Below, piece by piece: positions 1 through 5,652 of a stretch of 5,652 nt of DNA. Each line of letters opens with the position of its first letter. Within the stretch, counting starts at the first letter, position 1. The notes under the pieces are model-generated. The model had not been told where the DNA came from. It did not search any database and saw only the letters and a program-made list of their open reading frames with translations. The position numbers and the translations under genes were made by a program. Origin of the DNA: an uncultured Ruminococcus sp. (lineage in GTDB: Bacteria; Bacillota; Clostridia; Oscillospirales; Ruminococcaceae); the NCBI GenBank assembly GCA_947178195.1, contig CAMWXM010000186.1, forward strand, positions 1 to 5,652. The letters are read 5' to 3'.

Positions 1-1003
1 CCCATTCGGGAATATCCTCATATTTTCCCTTTGCGCATGCTATAGCTATAAACGCGGCGTCTTTTATGTTAAGCTCACCATCGCCATTTGCGTCGCCGGT
101 TAAGTTTGTTACATCTGAAATTTCTTCAAGGGAGTTTTTACTATACAAATCTACACCAAAATAAAGATCCAAAGTTCTATATACATAGTAGCTAGGTTTT
201 ATTAAAGTTGCTTCATAAATATCAACCGTAGTTAAAAGTCTTTCAACCATTTTTGTATCATCTTTATATTTCAGTTGGTAGTGATTATCACCTTTTTTAA
301 TGGTACAGTCGATATTATGCACATCAATATAATTATTGATCAAATCAATATCTGCCTCTAAAGGGTATAAAATTGACTCGCCAGAACATTCGGCCAATCC
401 ATAAACTGCTCCGAAATCATAAAATGCGGAAATAAGCTTTTCTTCATTAAGCTTTTTCATAAAGGCTTTGCTATATTTCTTTGCTGTTGTAACCTTTATA
501 TCATCAGAATTGTAAATTGAATGACCTGCAACGCTAACTGTATATATTGTAACGCCGTCAACTGTTTCAGACCGTATAATGGGTTGGTAGTAGCTGCGCA
601 CATAGTCGATCAATTCAGTATTGGACATTCCCTCAGATGAAATGTAAAGGTAATCGTCAGAATAAAATTCCTTGAAAATCTCATTAACTCTTTCATTTAC
701 CTCTTCATAATTCACATCTTCACTGAGAATAAATTTTGCATAGTTGAAAATCGGGTCTGCTCTGTAAAGAGTACCATCCTGATCACAGAGTATTTTATAC
801 TCTGCATCATATATTTGCATCATGCCTTTATCGTCAACAATAGTAAACTCGGAAAAGAACGATGGTGAATTAATAATGTAGGTAAAGAACGAATCAACAG
901 ACACTGGTGTACTGTCGGCGTAAACCGACATACTTATTGCAGAAGCCACTGTTATTGCGAGAGTCAACAAAATTGAACATATTTTCTTAATTTTTTTATT
1001 CAT
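1..1003 (-). CDS. Secreted dockerin protein of unknown function, downstream paralog (C-terminus cut by window edge)
   Basis: Translating down from the ATG at 1001-1003 gives 334 codons with no stop to the left edge. Residues 1-29 look like a Sec signal peptide: a basic start (MNKKIKK), a hydrophobic core and a small-residue end before ADST. Residues 30 to about 300 form a domain I do not recognise. A type I dockerin begins at Gly303-Asp304 with the calcium loop DANGDGELNIKD, and the linker up to IPEW is present; the second calcium loop lies beyond the edge. The neighbour at 1015-2106 is a close paralog, roughly 70-75 percent identical by eye and collinear throughout, so only about 27 residues should be missing here. 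A TAGGAGG ribosome binding site sits 7 nt before the ATG. It is probably exported and docked to a scaffoldin through a cohesin. The function of the N-terminal domain is unknown. Confidence 0.88.
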   Translation of the reverse strand, partial: MNKKIKKICSILLTLAITVASAISMSVYADSTPVSVDSFFTYIINSPSFFSEFTIVDDKGMMQIYDAEYKILCDQDGTLYRADPIFNYAKFILSEDVNYEEVNERVNEIFKEFYSDDYLYISSEGMSNTELIDYVRSYYQPIIRSETVDGVTIYTVSVAGHSIYNSDDIKVTTAKKYSKAFMKKLNEEKLISAFYDFGAVYGLAECSGESILYPLEADIDLINNYIDVHNIDCTIKKGDNHYQLKYKDDTKMVERLLTTVDIYEATLIKPSYYVYRTLDLYFGVDLYSKNSLEEISDVTNLTGDANGDGELNIKDAAFIAIACAKGKYEDIPEW

Positions 1004-1010
1004 AAAAATA

Positions 1011-1017
1011 CCTCCTA
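1011..1017 (-). promoter_or_regulatory. Ribosome binding site overlapping the upstream stop codon
   Basis: Read on the minus strand this is TAGGAGG, 7 nt before the ATG at 1001-1003. Its first three bases are the TAG stop codon of the upstream paralog (1015-1017). The genes are separated by 11 nt with no room for a promoter. This fixes the start of the downstream gene and implies a shared mRNA, with translation of the second gene probably coupled to termination on the first. Confidence 0.85.
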
Positions 1018-2106
1018 CCTTGAAGCAAGATATATTGCAATCGCCGCAGCGTCTCGTATATTTCTTTGTCCGTCTTCGTTATAATCTGCCCATTCGGGGA
1101 TATACTCATATTGTCCCTTTGCGCATGCTATAGCTATAAACGCAGCGTCTCTTATGTTAAGCTCACCATCGCCGTTAGCGTCACCGGTTATCTTTACTTC
1201 TTTTGAGTTTGTTACATCTGAAATTTCTTCAAGGGAGTTTTTACCATACAAATCTACATCATAAGCAAGATATAAAACGCTATGTCCGAATATAGGCTTT
1301 ATTGAAGTTGTTTCATAAATACCCACTGCTGTTAAAAGTTTTTCAGCCATTTTTGTACCCTCTTTAAATTCCAGTTGGTAGTAATCATCACCTTTTTTAA
1401 TGGTACAATTAATATTATGCTGGTCAATATAATTATTAACCAATTCAATATTAACCTCCAAAGGATATGAAACCCAACTGCCGGAACATTGGGCAAATTC
1501 ATAAACTTCTCCGAAATCATAAAATGCAGAAATAAGCTTTTCTTCATTGAGCTTTTTCATAAAGGCTTTGCTATATTTCTTTGCTGTTGTAAGCCTTTTA
1601 TCATTAAGATTGGAAATTGGACGACGGGAAGCAATGCTAACTGTATATGTTGTAACGCCGTCAACTGTTTCAGACCGTATAATGGGTTGGGAGTAGCTAC
1701 TCACATAGTCGATCAATTCAGTTCGAGACATTCCCTCAGATGAAATGTAAAGGTAATCGTCAGGATAAAATTCCTTGAAAATCTCATTAACTCTTTCATT
1801 TACATCTTCATAATTCACATCTTCACTGAGAATAAATTTTGCATAGCTTAAAATCGGATCTGCTCTGTAAAGAGTACCATACTGATCACAAAGTATTTTA
1901 TATTCTGCATCATCATATATTTGCATTATGTCTTTATCATCAACAATAGTAAACCCAGAAAAGAATGATGGTGGATTAATGTAAGTAAAGAACGAATCAA
2001 TAGGCACTGATGTACTGTCGGCGGAAACTGACATATTTATTGCAGAAGCTGCCGTTATTGCAAGAGTTAACACCATTGAACATATTTTCTTAAACTTTTT
2101 ATTCAT
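1015..2106 (-). CDS. Secreted dockerin protein of unknown function, upstream paralog (363 aa, complete)
   Basis: Residues 1-29 are a signal peptide: MNKKFKK, then a hydrophobic stretch ending in small residues before ADST. Residues 30 to about 300 are an uncharacterised mixed domain with few cysteines and no catalytic motif I can name. A type I dockerin occupies about 308-363. Loop 1 has Asp309, Asn311, Asp313, Glu315 and Asp320; loop 2 has Asp341, Asn343, Asp345, Gln347 and Asp352. Both carry the NIRDAA signature. The protein ends directly after the second dockerin helix (YLASR). The start is supported by an AAGGAGG site (2114-2120) 7 nt before the ATG. It is the first gene of an operon with its tandem paralog (1-1003). 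Role: dockerins bind cohesins on scaffoldins, so the likely location is an extracellular cellulosome-like complex. The passenger function is unknown; a binding or adhesion module is possible but unproven. Confidence 0.92.
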   Translation of the reverse strand: MNKKFKKICSMVLTLAITAASAINMSVSADSTSVPIDSFFTYINPPSFFSGFTIVDDKDIMQIYDDAEYKILCDQYGTLYRADPILSYAKFILSEDVNYEDVNERVNEIFKEFYPDDYLYISSEGMSRTELIDYVSSYSQPIIRSETVDGVTTYTVSIASRRPISNLNDKRLTTAKKYSKAFMKKLNEEKLISAFYDFGEVYEFAQCSGSWVSYPLEVNIELVNNYIDQHNINCTIKKGDDYYQLEFKEGTKMAEKLLTAVGIYETTSIKPIFGHSVLYLAYDVDLYGKNSLEEISDVTNSKEVKITGDANGDGELNIRDAAFIAIACAKGQYEYIPEWADYNEDGQRNIRDAAAIAIYLASR

Positions 2107-2184
2107 AAGATTTCCTCCTTTAATTTTTATAATACAGACAGGCTTTCGCTCTTACCCTCGTTATATTTCTTTTACTATAATATT

Positions 2185-2213
2185 GTAATATACCCTAATT
2201 TCCCAATTGTCAA
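2185..2213 (-). promoter_or_regulatory. Probable sigma-A promoter of the paralog operon
   Basis: On the minus strand a perfect -35 TTGACA lies at 2208-2213. A 17-bp spacer leads to TATTAC at 2185-2190 (4 of 6 matches to TATAAT); an overlapping TATATT at 2187-2192 matches 5 of 6 but leaves only 15 bp. The leader to the ATG at 2106 would be about 70 nt. The -35 box is good and the -10 box is ambiguous. Confidence 0.5.
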
Positions 2214-2219
2214 GAAATT
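2197..2219. repeat. Short inverted repeat around the -35 box
   Basis: AATTTC (2197-2202) and GAAATT (2214-2219) are perfect 6-bp inverted arms separated by 11 bp. The TTGACA -35 box (2208-2213) lies between them, directly against the right arm. It has no U-tract, so it is not a terminator for the lysozyme gene. It could be an operator, but such short AT-rich arms can arise by chance. Confidence 0.25.
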
Positions 2220-2231
2220 AAAAAGTATTAT

Positions 2232-3179
2232 TTAATCTGAGTAATCCTTAAAGCTTATATTAAGGTCGACTTTACCTTTTATTCCCGGAACTCTGCCCGA
2301 GCTTGTATACTGCCACATTGCGAAATCGTAATAATAAGAAGGTTCATCATTATATTCAGCAAGCCAGAAATCGTAATCGTTCAATCTGTTCAGATCGAGC
2401 TTGAATATAGAGGTACGCTTATTCTGATATATCATAGGCGTATATCCGGCATTTTTAATAGTTTCGCAAAATGCCACACAGCAATCTGTCAGCGTATCAA
2501 CAGAAACGTTATCTGTTCTTGCGGAATCGTCGGTTATAATTTCCCAGTCGAAAACAACCGGATAATTCACATCAAGTCCATCGAGACTTTTTATCACAAG
2601 GTTTGCCTCTTCAACAGCCTCTTCAGCAGTTATAGCCTGTGAAAAGAAGTATACCCCCGCATCAAGACCGGCTGCTCTTGCACCGCTTATATTTTCGGCA
2701 TAATTTTCATCAAGTCCAGCCTCACCCGAGCCATATCCCCTGTAACCCAAACGGATCATAGCAAAATCAACGCCGGATTCCTTTACCTTTTCCCAATCAA
2801 TTTTATCCTGATGAACCGACACATCAACGCCAAGAATGGAGGTTATTTTTGAATTTTCAATATAATATTTTCTGCCATTTCTTGTTTTTATCTGTTGCTT
2901 GTTCTTTGAAAAAGCAGGAACGTTCTCCAGCACAGGTATCCATATCTCGCCGTATGTACCGTCTTCAAGCAAAATTTTCTTACCGCTTAATTTGTAATAA
3001 TTATCCGACACCTTGTCTTCAATATCGCTATAATCAGATATTTCGCCGTCCACAGCGCTGCCCACAGTTTCTACGGCTTTATCGCTGCTTTTTTTGTATA
3101 AAAGAAATACCACAGTAGACAAAAACACAATAATTACAAATTCCGCTATAATAATAATATTTTTTATGATTTTTTTCAT
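2232..3179 (-). CDS. Membrane-anchored GH25 lysozyme (N-acetylmuramidase), 315 aa
   Basis: The predicted activity is hydrolysis of the beta-1,4 bond between N-acetylmuramic acid and N-acetylglucosamine in peptidoglycan. Residues 1-7 are basic and about 8-28 are one hydrophobic segment with no clear cleavage site, so this is probably a signal anchor with the enzyme outside. Residues 30-60 are an acidic, Ser-rich stalk. The GH25 barrel spans about 115-312: GVDVS (Asp119) at strand 1, KIDWEKVKESGVDFAMIRLG (127-145), GVYFFSQA (175-182), VVFDWE (208-213, acid pair Asp211/Glu213), YTPMIYQN (246-253), FWLAEY (271-276) and MWQYTSSG (288-295), ending near KVDLN. All expected GH25 acidic residues are present. 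The start is supported by AGGAGG (3187-3192) 7 nt upstream. It has no dockerin, unlike every neighbour. It may serve cell-wall remodelling or assembly of surface complexes; that role is inferred from context only. Confidence 0.93.
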   Translation of the reverse strand: MKKIIKNIIIIAEFVIIVFLSTVVFLLYKKSSDKAVETVGSAVDGEISDYSDIEDKVSDNYYKLSGKKILLEDGTYGEIWIPVLENVPAFSKNKQQIKTRNGRKYYIENSKITSILGVDVSVHQDKIDWEKVKESGVDFAMIRLGYRGYGSGEAGLDENYAENISGARAAGLDAGVYFFSQAITAEEAVEEANLVIKSLDGLDVNYPVVFDWEIITDDSARTDNVSVDTLTDCCVAFCETIKNAGYTPMIYQNKRTSIFKLDLNRLNDYDFWLAEYNDEPSYYYDFAMWQYTSSGRVPGIKGKVDLNISFKDYSD

Positions 3180-3200
3180 TTTCAGACCTCCTGTTTTTTA

Positions 3201-3229
3201 ATAATACCACAATTTGCGAAAAAAGTAAA
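3201..3229 (-). promoter_or_regulatory. Probable extended -10 promoter of the lysozyme gene
   Basis: On the minus strand TTTACT (3224-3229; 4 of 6 matches to TTGACA) is followed by a 17-bp spacer and TATTAT (3201-3206; 5 of 6). The -10 box is preceded by TG and one base, the extended -10 motif. Transcription would begin near 3194, giving a very short leader of about 15 nt that starts almost at the AGGAGG site. Confidence 0.5.
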
Positions 3230-3258
3230 TAAGAAATTTTATGGCAATACTATAATAT

Positions 3259-3295
3259 AAAAAAACAGCCTATCTGAGAACAGACAAACTGTTTT
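3259..3295 (-). terminator. Rho-independent terminator after the LRR-dockerin gene
   Basis: AAAACAG (3262-3268) and CTGTTTT (3289-3295) form a 7-bp outer stem. An inner TCTG/CAGA stem with an AGAA loop lies inside (3273-3284). On the minus strand the hairpin runs straight into seven T residues (3265-3259). It starts about 50 nt after the TAA at 3346-3348 and separates the LRR gene from the lysozyme gene. The stem is AT-rich, so efficiency may be modest. Confidence 0.6.
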
Positions 3296-3345
3296 ATTTA
3301 TTATTGGTATGTTATTTTGACAGAATATTTTTCATCCGACATTAT

Positions 3346-5010
3346 TTAAATCTTGCCCGCACTTATTTTTGCGCAATATATTGCAATAGCCGCAGCGTCT
3401 CTGATATTTCTTTTTCCGTCTCCATTGTAATCTGCCCATTCGGGTATATCATCGTATTGACCCTTTGCGCATAATATCGCTATAAATGCTGCATCTCTGA
3501 TGTTGAGTTTTCCATCGTCGTTGGCGTCACCAATAATTTTTTCCGGCTTTTCACCTAAACTTTCAAATTTATAATTATATTTTTCAGCATAAGTCTGAGC
3601 CGTTGAACCATCATAGCCATAAATTATTCCGTTATAATAACTGATCCTGGTATCTGTATTAAATTCATTACAAATAGTATTGCCGCCATAAAGATCATTA
3701 TAAATTTCACAATCAGGATTTTTTATCGTTATGCTTGCCAAGCTGCTACAGCTGTTAAATGCGCCTCTGCCAATTGACTTTACGCTGTTTGGTACCTCTA
3801 TGTTTACCAAACCACGGCAGTTGGAAAATGCATAGCTTCCTATTGACTTGACATTACTTGCAATAAAATAATTTTCACCTATTTTAGATGCAGGATATTT
3901 TATTAATTCTGCTTGTTTTTTATTAAATAATACTCCGTCACTACTGTAATAATTTTCATTATTTTTTAAAACATTTATGCTTGTTAAACTGCTGCAGCCG
4001 TTAAATACACCACTGCCAATTGACGTTGTTTTGCTGGGTATTTCTATGCTTATTAAGCTGCTACATCCGTAAAATGCACTATCTCTTATTTCAATTACGC
4101 TTTTGGGAATTTCTATACCTGTTAAGCTGCTGCAGCCAGAAAATGCGCCTTCGCCTATTAAGGTTAAGCCAAATTTTGGTATTTCGATACTTGCTAATTC
4201 GCTGCAGTTCTGAAATGCATAATCACCTATTTTCGCTACGCTGTTCGGTATCTCTACACTTTTCAAACTGCTGCAGCCATAAAATACAGAATAACCTATA
4301 TAACTTACGCTGTTCGATATCTCTATGCTTGTTAAGCTGCTGCAGTTGTAAAATGCAAACATATCCATTGCCATTACGCTGTTTGGTATTTTTATGCTTG
4401 TCAAACTGATACAGTCGCTAAATGCATTCTGTCCTATCCCTATTAAGCTGTTTGGCATTTCTATGTTTGCCAAACTGCTGCCAAAAAATGCACCCTCTCC
4501 TATTGACGTTATGCTGTTCGGTATGTAATAAATTTTATCTTTTTTTCCTTCAGGATATCTTTTTAATTCCGTTTGTGTCTTATTATATAATACTCCGTCG
4601 ATACTACTATAATTTTCATTATTATCTGAAACATTTATGCTTGTCAAACTGCTGCAGCCGAGAAATGCATAATTATATATTGACGTTACGCTATTCGGTA
4701 TTTCTATACTTATTAAGCTGCTGCAATCCTTAAAACCGCCTATTGAAGTTACAGGCAAGCCATTAATTTCGCTTGGAATAATAATTTTCACTGCCGATTT
4801 ATCACAACCAGTAATTTCAACATAATCATATGTTCCGTCCTTATCCTCATCAACCTGTTGATAGTAAAGATAATCGCCATATTTCATTTCGTCACTGACA
4901 GACGCCGCTTCAGCCATTAAAGATATATCCGTCTCTTTTATAAAAGTATTTAACAAGCACATCATCACCGCTGCTAAAAAAACAGCAGTCAACCTTTTAG
5001 CAAGCTTCAT
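3346..5010 (-). CDS. Secreted BspA-like leucine-rich repeat protein with C-terminal type I dockerin (554 aa)
   Basis: Residues 1-35 are a signal peptide (MKLAKRL, hydrophobic core, cut near AEA-AS). Residues 44-90 are the N-terminal cap, including DEDKDGTYDYVE (54-65), which fits a 12-residue EF-hand-like loop. About 12 BspA/TpLRR-type repeats of roughly 23 residues fill 91-432, with the core GxxAFxxCSSLTSIEIPNSV. Repeats 2 and 10 carry longer islands with an NENY...DGVLxNK...L.KYP pattern. Residues 457-485 hold the YYNGIIYGYDGSTAQTYA cap typical of these proteins. The dockerin spans 494-548, with loop 1 DANDDGKLNIRD and loop 2 DYNGDGKRNIRD, then ISAGKI. AAGGAG lies 6 nt before the ATG. BspA-like repeats usually mediate binding to proteins or host and partner cells; here the dockerin would display the module on a scaffoldin. 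The ligand is unknown. It is alone in its transcription unit and closely related to the gene at the right edge. Confidence 0.94.
   Translation of the reverse strand: MKLAKRLTAVFLAAVMMCLLNTFIKETDISLMAEAASVSDEMKYGDYLYYQQVDEDKDGTYDYVEITGCDKSAVKIIIPSEINGLPVTSIGGFKDCSSLISIEIPNSVTSIYNYAFLGCSSLTSINVSDNNENYSSIDGVLYNKTQTELKRYPEGKKDKIYYIPNSITSIGEGAFFGSSLANIEMPNSLIGIGQNAFSDCISLTSIKIPNSVMAMDMFAFYNCSSLTSIEISNSVSYIGYSVFYGCSSLKSVEIPNSVAKIGDYAFQNCSELASIEIPKFGLTLIGEGAFSGCSSLTGIEIPKSVIEIRDSAFYGCSSLISIEIPSKTTSIGSGVFNGCSSLTSINVLKNNENYYSSDGVLFNKKQAELIKYPASKIGENYFIASNVKSIGSYAFSNCRGLVNIEVPNSVKSIGRGAFNSCSSLASITIKNPDCEIYNDLYGGNTICNEFNTDTRISYYNGIIYGYDGSTAQTYAEKYNYKFESLGEKPEKIIGDANDDGKLNIRDAAFIAILCAKGQYDDIPEWADYNGDGKRNIRDAAAIAIYCAKISAGKI
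3715..4740 (-). repeat. Tandem ~69-bp repeats encoding the LRR array
   Basis: About 12 degenerate units with a 69-bp period (23 codons) encode the leucine-rich repeats. The most constant part on the plus strand is the AAGCTGCTGCAG-like block for the CSSL codons, seen near 3986, 4126, 4266, 4336 and 4649, with variants elsewhere. Two units (about 4507-4632 and 3826-3972) are expanded by islands. The same block reappears at the right edge (5641-5652) in the neighbouring gene. Confidence 0.85.
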
Positions 5011-5061
5011 AAAAAACTCCTTTCAAATATTTAATTTCAGGACGTTCTGCCCTTTCAATTA

Positions 5062-5090
5062 ATTATAGCCTATTTTGATTCTTTTGTCAA
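5062..5090 (-). promoter_or_regulatory. Consensus sigma-A promoter of the LRR-dockerin gene
   Basis: On the minus strand TTGACA (5085-5090) and TATAAT (5062-5067) are both perfect and separated by exactly 17 bp. Transcription would start near 5055, leaving a leader of about 45 nt before the ATG at 5010. It lies just downstream of the terminator of the preceding gene, so the LRR gene is an independent unit. Such a full match predicts strong expression. Confidence 0.85.
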
Positions 5091-5126
5091 ATATTCTTAT
5101 AAAGTGTTGATGAAAAAAATTTTATA

Positions 5127-5160
5127 CAAAAGGGTATGCCACATAAAATAGGCATACCCT
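5127..5160 (-). terminator. Strong hairpin terminator after the right-edge gene
   Basis: AGGGTATGCC (5131-5140) and GGCATACCCT (5151-5160) are perfect 10-bp inverted arms with a 10-nt loop. On the minus strand the stem begins 11 nt after the TAA at 5172-5174 and runs into TTTTGTATAAAA. On the plus strand the stem is followed by AA and eight T residues (5163-5170), so it could stop transcription in both directions. No plus-strand gene needing it is visible. Confidence 0.8.
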
Positions 5161-5171
5161 AATTTTTTTTA

Positions 5172-5652
5172 TTAAATCTTGCCTGCACTTCTTTTTGCGC
5201 AATATATTGCAATAGCCGCAGCATCTCTGATGTTCCTTTTTCCGTCTCCGTTATAGTCTGCACATTCGGGTATATCATTATATTGACCCTTTGCGCATAA
5301 TATCGCTATAAATGCCGCATCTCTGATGCTGAGCTTTCCATCGCCGTTTGCATCACCCTTTTCATGGTTGCCGATTGGAGCTGTTGTCGTTGCAGGCGCA
5401 GTTGTTGCCGTAGTTGTGGTTGTTGTTACTGCTGTTGTAACCGCTGGAGTTGTAACAACCGGCTTTTCGCCTAAGCTTTCAAATGTATAACCCCATTTTT
5501 TTGCATAAGCCTGAGCAGTTGAACCTTCATAGCCACGGATAATACCATTATAATAAGCCTTATTATCCAAATCATATCCATTGCAAATTGTACCGGAACC
5601 ACCAACGATTTCACAATTGGATTTTATTGTTACGCTTGTTAAGCTGCTGCAA
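5172..5652 (-). CDS. C-terminal end of a second BspA-like LRR protein with Thr-rich linker and dockerin (N-terminus beyond window)
   Basis: The frame is open to the right edge, giving 159 visible residues. It begins inside an LRR (CSSLTSVTIKSNCEI), then GGSGTICNGYD, the cap YYNGIIRGYEGSTAQAYAKK, and ESLGEKP. These match the last repeat and cap of the 3346-5010 protein. A Thr/Ala/Pro linker of about 30 residues (5373-5462) follows, which the neighbour lacks, and then the dockerin (5172-5357): loop 1 DANGDGKLSIRD, loop 2 DYNGDGKRNIRD, ending RSAGKI. A TTG at 5568-5570 could be called as a start, but the homology continues upstream of it, so it is an internal Leu codon. The interhelix motif reads IPECADYN where the other three copies have IPEW, a Trp-to-Cys change from one base. 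Likely role: a secreted, scaffoldin-docked binding module. A hairpin terminator follows. Confidence 0.9.
   Translation of the reverse strand, partial: CSSLTSVTIKSNCEIVGGSGTICNGYDLDNKAYYNGIIRGYEGSTAQAYAKKWGYTFESLGEKPVVTTPAVTTAVTTTTTTATTAPATTTAPIGNHEKGDANGDGKLSIRDAAFIAILCAKGQYNDIPECADYNGDGKRNIRDAAAIAIYCAKRSAGKI
5373..5462 (-). repeat. Low-complexity Thr-rich linker sequence
   Basis: A run of ACA/ACT/ACC/ACG Thr codons mixed with Ala, Val and Pro (VVTTPAVTTAVTTTTTTATT and onward) joins the LRR cap to the dockerin. Such linkers are flexible and often O-glycosylated in cellulosomal proteins. Thr codons vary between synonyms, so it is a protein-level repeat more than a simple DNA microsatellite. 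Confidence 0.75.

Larger units (their letters stand above)
1..2106 (-). repeat. Tandem gene duplication, two diverged copies
   Basis: The two operon genes are direct tandem copies about 1.1 kb long, starting at 2106 and 1003, about 1103 bp apart. Some stretches are nearly identical in DNA, for example 421-490 against 1501-1570 and 106-155 against 1207-1255. Others differ strongly and carry small in-frame indels. Each copy has a GGAGG ribosome binding site 7 nt before its ATG. This is best read as an old duplication with uneven divergence. Confidence 0.85.

Noticed and set aside
1332..1547. Minus-strand open frame of 71 codons in another frame
   Set aside because: Lies wholly inside the complete dockerin gene in a shifted frame; low-complexity Ile/Leu/Lys translation of AT-rich DNA.
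1489..1743. Plus-strand open frame of 84 codons
   Set aside because: Antisense to the complete dockerin paralog, with no domain or ribosome binding site; the minus frame is supported by paralogy, signal peptide and dockerin.
2190..2201. 12-bp match ATACCCTAATTT to 5154-5165
   Set aside because: About the number of such matches expected by chance in an AT-rich window of this size; the two contexts (promoter spacer and terminator) differ.
2849..3118. Plus-strand open frame of 89 codons
   Set aside because: Antisense to the GH25 gene, with no recognisable features.
4020..4733. Two plus-strand open frames (4020-4409 and 4422-4733) rich in Leu and Cys
   Set aside because: They lie antisense to the LRR gene and mirror its 69-bp repeat; the repetitive Leu/Cys/Ser composition is a by-product, with no credible ribosome binding sites or domains.
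3715..4740. Regularly spaced repeats as a possible CRISPR array
   Set aside because: The units are contiguous, degenerate and in frame with a 23-residue leucine-rich repeat; there are no unique spacers between identical repeats.
5081..5132. CTTTTGT (5081-5087) and ACAAAAG (5126-5132) inverted arms linking promoter and terminator
   Set aside because: Only 7 bp with a 38-nt gap in AT-rich DNA; most likely chance overlap of the -35 region and the terminator tail.
5568..5570. TTG as the start of a small 132-aa dockerin protein
   Set aside because: The frame stays open to the edge and the upstream residues match the LRR end of the neighbouring protein; there is no ribosome binding site before the TTG.

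Overview
The window looks like a piece of a low-GC, AT-rich Firmicutes chromosome, most likely a gut or rumen Ruminococcus-like member of the Oscillospiraceae. The basis is lineage-typical content: secreted proteins ending in type I dockerins with an NIRDAA signature, BspA-type leucine-rich repeats with a YGYDGSTAQ-type C-terminal cap, a membrane-anchored GH25 muramidase, and strong AGGAGG ribosome binding sites. The genus is an inference. No rRNA, tRNA, CRISPR array, transposase or integrase was seen.

All five genes lie on the minus strand, so transcription runs right to left. From the right edge: (a) 5172-5652, the C-terminal end of a BspA-like LRR protein with a Thr-rich linker and a dockerin, followed by a perfect 10-bp hairpin (5131-5160). 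(b) A consensus sigma-A promoter (TTGACA, 17 bp, TATAAT; 5062-5090) drives a complete 554-aa LRR-dockerin protein (3346-5010), which ends at a hairpin terminator (3262-3295). (c) A membrane-anchored GH25 lysozyme (2232-3179) has its own extended -10 promoter. (d) A two-gene operon (2106 down to the left edge) encodes tandem paralogous secreted proteins of unknown function, each ending in a dockerin; the second is cut by the window edge. The stop codon of the first lies inside the Shine-Dalgarno sequence of the second.

Four of the five proteins carry the same kind of dockerin. They are therefore expected to be exported and docked onto cohesin-bearing scaffoldins, which are not in this window. 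The lysozyme has no dockerin and is predicted to stay in the membrane, where it could remodel peptidoglycan. The cluster reads as a cell-surface or cellulosome-type accessory region without recognisable polysaccharide-degrading catalytic domains: its non-lysozyme members are LRR binding or adhesion modules and an uncharacterised paralogous domain. The least explained element is that tandem pair, whose N-terminal domain I cannot assign and which diverges in discrete patches.
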